From positions 1,860,001 to 1,924,000 of the forward strand of contig NZ_JAASQL010000001.1 of the NCBI RefSeq assembly GCF_011762155.1: DNA of 64,000 nucleotides, written 5' to 3'. The notes beneath the pieces are model-generated. The model was not told the origin of the DNA and searched no databases. It saw only the letters and a program-made list of their open reading frames with translations. Origin of the DNA: Wenyingzhuangia heitensis (GTDB lineage Bacteria; Bacteroidota; Bacteroidia; Flavobacteriales; Flavobacteriaceae). Shown piece by piece: positions 46,001 to 52,236 of this stretch. Position 1 is the stretch's first letter. Each line of letters begins with the position of its first letter. The position numbers and the translations under genes are program-made.

Positions 46001-46373
46001 AGAGGAGTTTGTAATGCTAAGAGAAGACTTAGCCAAAGGTCGAAAAGGAGACAATGAAGAAGAAGGCTTAAGCGAACAAGAATTACCTTTTTATGATTTT
46101 ATAGTGTTCAGTACTTTCAAAGAGGAAACCCTAACAGAGGTTGAAAAAGAAGTAGTAAAATCGTTAACAATAGAATTAGTATGTTTATTACAAGAGGCTA
46201 TAAACAAACCTAACTTTTGGAAAGGTAGAGCTGCAGAAATAAGAAAACTACAAGGAGAAGTAGAAGATTTAATATCATTTAGTGAGTTAGACAAAGTAGC
46301 CGAATTACACGCGAAATTAAGCGTTGAAGTCATGAATTTAGCCAAACGTAGACATCAAGAATTGACAAAGTAA
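43029..46373 (+). CDS. hsdR: Type I restriction endonuclease subunit HsdR
   Basis: 1114 residues. Nuclease domain PD-(D/E)xK: PDIVLFVNGLPFAVVECKD near 154-172. Translocase: Walker A HTQGSGKS at 339-346, DEAH at 462-465, TGTPLL motif III, and the helicase C-terminal block with LTGFDAPIAQVMYLDK and QAIARVNR. The C-terminal part binds the HsdM/HsdS core. It pumps DNA with ATP and cuts at a distance from unmodified sites. Complete, no frameshift. Followed directly by the YgjP-like gene. Confidence 0.95.
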   Translation: MAEYINVEKPFLEKLEALNWQVIDQGSFGIPQDPSKSLRTSFKEVTLKEAFVKAVKKINLVNGVAWLTDKQLDDIYKEVTAVEKANLSLLEANKQVFEKLIGITKTTVAKNEITGEENPLVKLIDFKDWENNQFVAINQFRIVTPGGPREGIIPDIVLFVNGLPFAVVECKDVEVADPISSAVDQIMRYANTREDDFGYKEGEERLFYYNLFSIATHGEEARVGSISGDFEYYLNWKDIFPEAYKNIDVNNYVEEEIARYQNNGLQNDPRVRQEVLIKGILNKEILLDILQHFTLFMEIKEGVQIKIVCRYQQYRAVGKILDRLRNETTGKTRSGVVWHTQGSGKSLTMVFLVRKLRSQEDLKDYKVIMMVDRKDLEKQLSATARLTNEFKEANIVSARKELKPKLSGNASNLNMVMVHKFVQEELKHSKALMKAFVEEGRVPEFKPFEVVNTSDRIVVLIDEAHRTQGGDMGDNLFTAFPNAAKIAFTGTPLLTERHKQKTHERFGGTGEFIDTYKIREAVDDRATLDIIYIGKTTKDNIKSKEAFDAEFEDVFKKQNKEVKEEIQKRYGTMQAYLENMDRLRKIAKDLVKHYVEAILPNGFKAMVVGSSIVAAARYQFLIQEALNERVALEKSKAVPDLELIKKMEFLKIGTIVTKQDNNEQAFISEARKNAREIKAVDNFKKDFDFSTDQEGNYLKPETGIAFLCVCDKLLTGFDAPIAQVMYLDKSIREHDLLQAIARVNRTKRDKSHGILVDYYGVSNHLKDALNIWGAEDEEDIKELLEYFRDINKEIPVLEARYNRMLQLFTDKGITEFKKFAEQRMTDKEVEFQLAEDCIELAASIPFRAQFDTYVKAFFDSLDLLFNSEAARKYYIPAKRFGYLLVRIKNRYKDPSMDLKWAKPKVRKMIDAHLETLGIDSRVAPVSLLSKDFQKEVGKLGKNTKSKASEMEHAIRRHIKVNINKDPALYKRFLKRMEEIIERYQGNWEAIVEEFVMLREDLAKGRKGDNEEEGLSEQELPFYDFIVFSTFKEETLTEVEKEVVKSLTIELVCLLQEAINKPNFWKGRAAEIRKLQGEVEDLISFSELDKVAELHAKLSVEVMNLAKRRHQELTK

Positions 46374-47054
46374 ATGGTAGTATCAGGAATAGACATAACA
46401 ATTCATAAAAGTGCACGAAAAACAGTGAGCATCTTTGTAGAAAGAGATGGCTCTGTTTCTGCTCGTGTACCTGAAAAATTGGAAGAAGAAGAAATTGAAG
46501 AAATACTAAAAGCCAAAGAATATCAAATTTTTAAAAACTTAGCAGAATGGACACAATTAAACCAAAATGCTGTTGAAAGAGAATATGTAAATGGTCAATC
46601 ATTTTTATATTTAGGTCGTAATTACCGTCTAAGATTTGTAGAAGATAATATAGAAGGGCTTCAATTTATTAAAAACAAATTTTTAATAAATAAAGAAGAA
46701 AAACACAGAGCAAAAGAGCTATTTGTAAAGTTCTATAAAAACAAATTACTGACTAAGATTCATCCTATCATAGATCAATATAAAATGCAACTAGGAGTAG
46801 AGCCTAAGCAGATTAAAATCATGGAATTACAAAATCGTTGGGCATCATGTACTTCAAACGGAAATGTAAACTTCCATTGGAAATGTGCTATGGCTCCAAT
46901 AGATGTTTTACAATATATTGTTGTTCATGAACTAGCTCACTTAATTCATTTAAATCACACAGCAGAGTTTTGGAACGAGGTTGATAAAATTTTACCTAAC
47001 TATGAATCACAAATGAATTGGTTAAAGCTAAACGGTGCTGGAATGGATTTATAA
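46374..47054 (+). CDS. YgjP-like (DUF45) zinc metalloprotease of the restriction operon
   Basis: 226 residues. HELAH at 185-189 with a downstream His/Glu (HLNHTAEFWNEV) forms the gluzincin-like zinc site of the YgjP/SprT-like family; WASCTSNGNVNFHWK is the family hallmark. Its ATG follows the hsdR stop with no gap, a link often seen in Type I operons. The substrate is unknown; control of restriction by cleavage of HsdR or another partner is a reasonable but unproved idea. Confidence 0.88.
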   Translation: MVVSGIDITIHKSARKTVSIFVERDGSVSARVPEKLEEEEIEEILKAKEYQIFKNLAEWTQLNQNAVEREYVNGQSFLYLGRNYRLRFVEDNIEGLQFIKNKFLINKEEKHRAKELFVKFYKNKLLTKIHPIIDQYKMQLGVEPKQIKIMELQNRWASCTSNGNVNFHWKCAMAPIDVLQYIVVHELAHLIHLNHTAEFWNEVDKILPNYESQMNWLKLNGAGMDL

Positions 47055-47165
47055 CTTCTTCATGAAAAAAACACAATCGAGATATTCCGGTTATGATTTA
47101 GTAATAAATGAAGTTTATAATGTGCATAGAGATATATTAACAGAATTAATTTGTATTTAAATAAT

Positions 47166-47900
47166 ATGAATCCAAGTAAAACTTCAAAACTATTAAATAG
47201 TCAAAAACTTAAAAAGGTCAGTATTAAAAATGTCATATGTCCAGATCAAAAAGTTGATACTTTAGCTACTGATAACAAAGGTTTTTTAATTAAAAAAACT
47301 TTTAATAATTGGCAACGTAAGACGAATTTAAATTCGTCAAATCATCGAATAATCTTAGTATTAGAAAGTCCACACATAGAGGAGTTTAAAAATAGTATTG
47401 GACCTGCAAAAGGAATAACTGGAAAAAATATAGCTAATTATATATCTATGGTTTTAGGAAATTCTATTTTAAGTCCTAATACAAATTATGATTTGATATT
47501 GATGAATGCTATTCAATATCAATGTTCTATGGGAGTTAAACCAATTTATTTTAGAACCTTAGCATTTATACATCTATGGTTTGATGGAGGGAAAAGAGAT
47601 TTTATTTATAGGATAATAAACTTAAAACTAAAAAAAGATGATGTATTAATTAACGCATGTACTAAGGGTAATATTTCAAATTGTAAAGAATATTACAAAA
47701 AAACTTTAACAAAAAAGAATATTAAGTTAATTTTAAAAATTAAGAGAAGTCTGAACTTTAATAAAAAAAACAATTATTTAAAAGGACTTATTAATGATAT
47801 TTACTATCTATTTAAAAATAAAATTCCATGTAAATGTTATGAAACAAATCATCCAAGTTCATGGTATAATAGTAATAGCAGATTAATAAAAAAATTGTAA
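47166..47900 (+). CDS. Uracil-DNA-glycosylase-fold-like protein (tentative)
   Basis: 244 residues from the ATG at 47166 (a TTG 15 bases upstream is less likely). Three spaced motifs recall the UDG superfamily: VLESPHIEEF (motif 1-like), LILMNAIQYQC (the strand before the middle motif) and NHPSSWYNS (HPS motif 2). The C-terminal half is Lys/Asn/Ile-rich and AT-biased. The gene sits 111 bases after the metalloprotease; it may belong to the defence region. Catalytic ability is not assured because the water-activating residue cannot be placed. Confidence 0.4.
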   Translation: MNPSKTSKLLNSQKLKKVSIKNVICPDQKVDTLATDNKGFLIKKTFNNWQRKTNLNSSNHRIILVLESPHIEEFKNSIGPAKGITGKNIANYISMVLGNSILSPNTNYDLILMNAIQYQCSMGVKPIYFRTLAFIHLWFDGGKRDFIYRIINLKLKKDDVLINACTKGNISNCKEYYKKTLTKKNIKLILKIKRSLNFNKKNNYLKGLINDIYYLFKNKIPCKCYETNHPSSWYNSNSRLIKKL

Positions 47901-48085
47901 TATTTACTGTTTATTATGTACTAAAATGAATAATAGTTTATTAAAAAAATCAAAATTAAATAAAAAAGGTAAAGCGGTGTTCGTCCGTTCAATCGTCAGC
48001 AAACAACCCCGCCAAAGTAAATAGCACTTTTTTTAAGCATTTCTATTCATCATAAAGTTTAAAAAAGAGCTATTTTACATTTCAT

Positions 48086-48119
48086 GTGCCCGGCCTGTCC
48101 TGAGCCTGTCGAAGGGCAC
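48086..48119. repeat. REP-like hairpin with GTGCCC/GGGCAC stem
   Basis: Six-base stem GTGCCC (48086-48091) and GGGCAC (48114-48119) around a core containing CTGAGCCTGTCGAA, again the island's CTGAG-GTCGAA family, at the left edge of the GC-rich stretch. Confidence 0.55.
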
Positions 48120-48669
48120 TTTGTCACGGTTGTTGCGTTCCTCAATCAGTCCTCACGGCAATTCCTTTGTCTGTTTTTGTCACTTCACTTCATTCACACT
48201 CATGGCTTCGGTTCATTTCGTTCAGCCACATCACAGCCAACCATTGCCATAATTTTAGCTCGCCTTGCAGGTCGCTACGGGCTGCGGGTTCTTGATTGTG
48301 TTGCCTCCGCCTTTTTGCCAACCACATCACCCAACGCACAGGCTCTAGCCAATAAATCTGTCCTCTTGTGTATAGTTCCGTTTCTCTCTAGGTTTTTGTT
48401 TGAAAAATTACAAAAACCTGCCTTTCAACTCCACACATAGCTGCAAACCACATTCGTTACCTCATGCACTTTTTGCACCACCCGTTGCTCCACTCGCAAG
48501 GCGGCTCGCTAGCGCTTGGTCTGTGTCCGCAAACCGTTCCACTATTTGCACACTCAGCCCACCGTTTGGCTCAAGGCTGTTTTACCTCATTTCAATTCGA
48601 TTAATCATTTTTTTAAAATGAAACTAGATGTATAATTATAGCAATGTTTGTGAATCCTTGATTTTTTGA

Positions 48670-48718
48670 TTCATTTTGTACTTGTGCTGTGCTTGTCGAA
48701 GTATCAAGACAAAATGAA
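48670..48718. repeat. REP-like hairpin, copy B
   Basis: Stem TTCATTTTGT / ACAAAATGAA around the same 29-base core as copy A at 18823-18871 (two differences), with a wholly different but perfectly paired stem. Confidence 0.65.
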
Positions 48719-49126
48719 GATACCATCACCCCATGTGCTTGTGGGCATTGGAAGCTTTTAAGAAATAATAAAGTTTACAAAACAATCCCCTCAGCACCGC
48801 ACAGCAAGAGGTTTTTCATTCCACTACGTTACATTACAAACCACTTGCTTTATGCCTTTTCTTAATTTATGATGAGGTTATTTTGATTAAAAAAGCATGC
48901 AAATATAGTTGCTTTCCTTCTGTCAACGCTTTTTGCAGTAAAGGTCAAGCCCTCCGGGTTTTGATAAAAACTTTGAGTAGTATTTCCTTAGTAAACAAAA
49001 ATATCAGTCCAAACTTTTTACCAAAAACCTTGACAGCATCTGCCACAGCAACAATGTTATAGGCATCTTTTTTCTCCAAAAAAATATTGTGGCGAAGCGT
49101 AGCGAAGCAATTTAAATTGGATAGCT

Positions 49127-49558
49127 ATGCACTGTTTTGTAATCAAGACCCACCGTGTAGGGATGACCTACGACAAACCTCATTTTTTTATTTTGAATAA
49201 AGGATTGAACAGTGGCAAGCCACTGCACAACCCTTGTCCGAACTGTTTTGTGATAACCACTACCACTGAAGCGAATAAAAACATCTTATTCCACTTATCA
49301 ATGATGCTTCAAATAGGAGGTTTTTATGCTTATTATTTAAAAGGTAGTGTTATTCCATTCATTAGCATAAATGATTGCTCTAAAACATTAAAAGAAGGAA
49401 TGATTTTAAATGTTGAGGTTCATAAGCACATCAAAATTATTCAAGCAATTAACCAGGAGCAAGAAAGATTATCTCAAGCATTGGAAAAAATTCAACTGTT
49501 AAAAAAGGCTTTTATACAAACTTGTTTTAAAGAAAGTAAAAACAAAATCAGTGCATAA
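49127..49558 (+). CDS. DUF6943-like protein
   Basis: 143 residues. The motifs IKTHRVG, KPHFFILNKGLNSGKP and NPCPNCFVI followed by YLKGSVIPFISI are typical of the small DUF6943 family found on Bacteroidota mobile elements. There is no signal peptide; the C-terminal third is a coiled helix. Function unknown. It sits opposite and convergent to the following minus-strand gene set. Confidence 0.6.
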   Translation: MHCFVIKTHRVGMTYDKPHFFILNKGLNSGKPLHNPCPNCFVITTTTEANKNILFHLSMMLQIGGFYAYYLKGSVIPFISINDCSKTLKEGMILNVEVHKHIKIIQAINQEQERLSQALEKIQLLKKAFIQTCFKESKNKISA

Positions 49559-49587
49559 AAAATGCCTGGAGAATTCCAGGCATTTAT
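49556..49587. terminator. Palindromic terminator between convergent genes
   Basis: A perfect 22-base palindrome (ATGCCTGGAGA/TTCCAGGCAT) flanked by A and T runs. Confidence 0.75.
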
Positions 49588-49606
49588 TTATGATCTTACA
49601 GTAGAT

Positions 49607-49771
49607 TTACTTCAAAAAAATCTTACGTAACAGGAGCGATACAAAGAAACTGACCACAGCACCAATGACCGCCATGATAATGGTGAAGTAAACATCGTGA
49701 AGTTGAATATTTGCTACAGTACTAAACAACGTTCCTCCAAAAATTGTTGATTTTAATTGAAGATTTCCCAT
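49607..49771 (-). CDS. 54-residue small membrane protein
   Basis: Begins MGNLQLKSTIFGGTLFST and has one membrane helix (VYFTIIMAVIGAVVSFFVSL) ending in a basic tail LLRKIFLK, a shape seen in holin-like peptides. It is 6 bases downstream of the next minus-strand gene and in line with it, so it is likely the last gene of a four-gene unit (51148 to 49607). No family recognised. Confidence 0.6.
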   Translation of the reverse strand: MGNLQLKSTIFGGTLFSTVANIQLHDVYFTIIMAVIGAVVSFFVSLLLRKIFLK

Positions 49772-49777
49772 AGCTTT

Positions 49778-49987
49778 TTAGTTTTTGTCTGAAACCACAG
49801 CTTGACTGACCGCAGTGGCCACCGTTCCAGCAACTGCTACATAACCGGCAATGCTAATAACTGCTGCAGGTAACGCAATTGGAGCGGCCAAAATGGCTCC
49901 ACTTGCAGCTGCTAATGCTAGACCAATGTTTCTAAGTTTTCTAAAAAAGGATGGTGTTGGATGTTTTAATCGTTCTTGAATTTTCAT
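49778..49987 (-). CDS. 69-residue Ala/Gly-rich membrane protein
   Basis: A basic N-terminus (MKIQERLKHPTPSFFRKLRN) is followed by about 35 small and hydrophobic residues (IGLALAAASGAILAAPIALP and AAVISIAGYVAVAGTVATA), enough for two short helices. Such peptides lie beside DUF5675 genes on Bacteroidota elements. Function unknown; a holin-like pore or membrane anchor is a guess. Confidence 0.6.
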   Translation of the reverse strand: MKIQERLKHPTPSFFRKLRNIGLALAAASGAILAAPIALPAAVISIAGYVAVAGTVATAVSQAVVSDKN

Positions 49988-49992
49988 AAGTT

Positions 49993-50388
49993 CTAAGATT
50001 TTATAATAAGATTAACAGTTTCACCTCTATCAAAAGCTTGATAACATTTGGAAACCAATTTGTTTAATAAACTTCTGGAAGAAGTACCTTTTCCAATGCC
50101 TGATAAACAAGTTACAGGAGCGATACAGCCTCTTAATTCTTTCAAAGCATCATTGGCAGGATGAATTAAAATAAGTGTCCTATTTTTAACATTTTCCAAA
50201 ATCAAATGATGCCCGAATTTTTGAGAATACCGAGCTTTCAAAATGTAAGCTCCCTCTGGAATGCAAGAAACATTTCTACGATTCTCTAACCAGGGCAACT
50301 CGATACAGAATCCAAAAAAAGAATCGTGAATAAAGAGAGCACCGTTGGTGCCCTCTTTAAAGTAGGTTCTATGCAAATGGATATCCAT
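49993..50388 (-). CDS. DUF5675 family protein
   Basis: 131 residues. The DUF5675 core is clear: GFCIELPWLENRRNVSCIPEG, RYSQKFGHHL, and LIHPANDALKELRGCIAPV. The His followed by a Gly-Cys further on resembles the arrangement of the L,D-transpeptidase (YkuD) active site, which would suggest a cell-wall target, but this needs structural proof. Spacing to neighbours is 4-5 bases on both sides, so it is in an operon with the 251-residue protein and the two small membrane proteins. Confidence 0.78.
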   Translation of the reverse strand: MDIHLHRTYFKEGTNGALFIHDSFFGFCIELPWLENRRNVSCIPEGAYILKARYSQKFGHHLILENVKNRTLILIHPANDALKELRGCIAPVTCLSGIGKGTSSRSLLNKLVSKCYQAFDRGETVNLIIKS

Positions 50389-50392
50389 ATCC

Positions 50393-51148
50393 TTACACTT
50401 TATCAGCTATCTTAATAGCTAAAGCATTGTAAGAACCATTTTTTAATGAATACATTTCACCATTCACTTCTTGATAGAATTCAATACCTAACACCTGAAC
50501 AATGGGAAGTACAGAGTTTGCAGGAGCTGAAGCAGTCAAGTCAATAATGGCAGTATCATTACCATCGTATGGTAAAATAGCGGTTTCATCATTGTCAAAA
50601 GCGAAAGTTTCATTCTTAAAATCTAATTCTGCCACACCAGTCACAATTTTAAAGTGAGTCGTTCCAGAAGGACCTGCAATGTGAGTTGTTGGTTTAAAAG
50701 CAGGAATGTTTACGGTGGCTTCTCCTGTAGCTCTATCCAAAGCATTGTTGAAAGTAGCAAATAAAGTTGCTCCTAATTTCCCATTGATGTTGAATTCAAA
50801 ATTAGTTAACAATCCAAAAGTTCCATCTTGAATGGTTCTTTCCCCACGAGCATGCGTAGTATCTGTTTTAACTACTTTTAAAACAGTCGTTGTTAATCTA
50901 CTAGAAACACGTTTGTCTTTTGCATTTTGCAAAAGAATGCGAATGGCATTTCTAAGTAATTTACCACCTTTACCAGCGGTTCCAAATTCAGAACCATTTT
51001 CACGAGTTCTTTGAAACGCAGGATCGTTTTTAATACGTTCTGCATCCACACCCCCTTTTTCACGAGCCAAATGCCCGTCTGTTGTTTTGTAAAAAGAAAT
51101 ACCACCGATAGTTCCTTTTAATTTGATAATACCTGTTTGTTTTGCCAT
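50393..51148 (-). CDS. Conserved 251-residue protein of Bacteroidota mobile elements
   Basis: Starts MAKQTGIIKLKGTIGGISFY and continues with GHLAREKGGVD and DPAFQRTRENGSEFGTAGK, blocks conserved in this type of island gene. The second half is beta-rich (AELDFKNETFAFDNDETAI, VLPIVQVLGIEFYQEVNG). No signal peptide or membrane segment. First gene of the four-gene minus-strand unit; role unknown. It could be a structural or assembly protein given its DNA- and lysis-type neighbours, but nothing proves this. Confidence 0.55.
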   Translation of the reverse strand: MAKQTGIIKLKGTIGGISFYKTTDGHLAREKGGVDAERIKNDPAFQRTRENGSEFGTAGKGGKLLRNAIRILLQNAKDKRVSSRLTTTVLKVVKTDTTHARGERTIQDGTFGLLTNFEFNINGKLGATLFATFNNALDRATGEATVNIPAFKPTTHIAGPSGTTHFKIVTGVAELDFKNETFAFDNDETAILPYDGNDTAIIDLTASAPANSVLPIVQVLGIEFYQEVNGEMYSLKNGSYNALAIKIADKV

Positions 51149-51295
51149 AATAATATGATTTAAAGATTTATAGCAAAAGAATTAGTATCTTATGTAGAAA
51201 TCAAAAACAGGGTGTTATACAGGCCGTTAAAAGCCTTTCTTTCCGAAATGGTGTATATTTACCCCAAGGATAAAGTATAGTTAAAGTATTAAAAC

Positions 51296-51499
51296 ATGAA
51301 AATTACCAGAGCATGTATTTATCCAAAAGATGTTCAGTGTATAACTGGAAGAAGTGAACGTTATGGTAGGAGGCTATTAAAAGAGATTAGAGAACATTTT
51401 GATAAGCAACCACACCAATTTATTACCTCTGAAGAATTCGCTGAATACAGTGGAATAAATATCGAAATCATTAATAATTATTTGAAGCAAGTATCATAA
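51296..51499 (+). CDS. 67-residue DNA-binding-like protein
   Basis: 67 residues, MKITRACIYPKDVQCITGRS to the end. Contains two helix-turn-helix-like segments (DVQCITGRSERYGRRLLKEI and FITSEEFAEYSGINIEIINN) typical of small regulators. It is divergent from the 251-residue gene and close to the right border of the island, so it may regulate this end. No known family recognised. Confidence 0.55.
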   Translation: MKITRACIYPKDVQCITGRSERYGRRLLKEIREHFDKQPHQFITSEEFAEYSGINIEIINNYLKQVS

Positions 51500-51593
51500 A
51501 ATTTAACACTATTTATATTGATTTATAGAGTGTTAAATCGTAAATTTGTAGAAAGAACGATAGTTAAATAATACTAAAATTATTTAAACTTTA

Positions 51594-51613
51594 GGTTCAC
51601 AAATCGGTTCACA
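51594..51613 (+). repeat. Right arm repeat
   Basis: Exact copy of 16122-16141 in the same orientation, 51 bases inside the right att core. Confidence 0.55.
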
Positions 51614-51664
51614 AAAATAATTTATAAGTGTTAATAGCACTGTTTATAAGGTATAGCGGGAATA

Positions 51665-51691
51665 GTTCGAGTCCCGTCCAGACCGCAAGAG
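51665..51691 (+). repeat. Right attachment site (att core)
   Basis: Exact 27-base copy of the tRNA-Asp 3' end and following bases (15999-16025). The upstream part of a tRNA is missing here, so this is a remnant and not a second tRNA. Confidence 0.9.
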
Positions 51692-51708
51692 TTTATGTAA
51701 ATTCTTCT

Positions 51709-51744
51709 AAAACCTTATAAACATAATGTTTATAAGGTTTTTTT
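51709..51744 (+). terminator. Original tRNA-Asp terminator, now outside the island
   Basis: Hairpin CCTTATAAACA / TGTTTATAAGG with T-run, one base different from the copy at 16043-16078. Confidence 0.7.
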
Positions 51745-52236
51745 CTTTTTTAGGTGATGACTAAGGAGACGAAATAAGATATATGTAAATACACTGCATA
51801 TGTAGACGGTAATTTTGTTTCATAAAAATAGAACTATGAGAGAGCTTATTAGAAACCTTATCTTTTGTATGATAATTGTCTTTATAGCATTGTGTAATGC
51901 GTGTTTTAAATAAAGTGTTTTATGTAGTAAACAGAAAAACTTCTCCATTCTTTTTACCAATCACAGTTAAAATAAAATTCTAGATTCTTTAGGGTTAATG
52001 TGTTGTTTATGAGTTAAAGGAATACAATACTCTTTTTGTTTATTCTAAATTAAAACTAACTTATTTTACCTTATTAAGTGAATAGTAATCAGAAAATAAT
52101 ACTGATATTATAAAATAACGTGTAACTTTAAGATAACATTTGTTTATAAGGAAAAGAAAATGGTGTTTAATTAGAAACTTTATATTATACAAGTATTCGT
52201 AAAATAAAGTGGTAATCACTGTTAAATATCTAAAAT

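Larger units (their letters stand above)
47901..49126. other. GC-rich non-coding stretch of the island
   Basis: 1.2 kb without a supported gene. From about 48060 to 48620 the GC content rises clearly over the surrounding AT-rich DNA. Two hairpin repeats lie at 48086-48119 and 48670-48718. Later parts include GCGAAGCGTAGCGAAGC (49092-49108). The open frames here (48084-48440 and 48400-48621) lack any domain or start context and look spurious. It may hold a structured RNA or an origin region. Confidence 0.55.
15999..51691 (+). mobile_element. Integrated genomic island in tRNA-Asp, about 35.7 kb
   Basis: Borders are two identical 27-base copies of the tRNA-Asp 3' end (15999-16025 and 51665-51691). 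A tyrosine integrase lies 207 bases inside the left border. Contents: integrase, HTH protein, replication pair, exported proteins, an eight-gene ZorAB/tubulin/Hsp70 operon, a Type I restriction operon with DUF262 proteins, and a conserved right-end set. No relaxase, coupling protein, conjugation apparatus or phage structural gene was recognised, so it is not self-transmissible by any visible route. It could be mobilised in trans or be a phage-satellite-like island. Integrity of both borders and of the integrase suggests it may still excise. Confidence 0.88.
51500..52236. other. Right border of the island and intergenic DNA
   Basis: Contains the right arm repeat (51594-51613), att core (51665-51691) and old tRNA terminator (51709-51744). 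A 25-residue open frame at 51836-51913 (MRELIRNLIFCMIIVFIALC...) could be a tiny membrane peptide but has no support. The remaining AT-rich bases should include the promoter of the hybrid kinase gene at 52237. Confidence 0.65.

Noticed and set aside
48084-48621. Two overlapping plus-strand open frames in the GC-rich block
   Set aside because: They have no domain, no plausible start context and biased composition; the block is more likely non-coding.
16232-51691. Integrative conjugative element
   Set aside because: No relaxase, coupling protein or Type IV secretion genes were found between the att sites.
51836-51913. 25-codon hydrophobic open frame as a gene
   Set aside because: It is too short and unsupported by promoter or ribosome-binding context; mentioned only in the border region entry.
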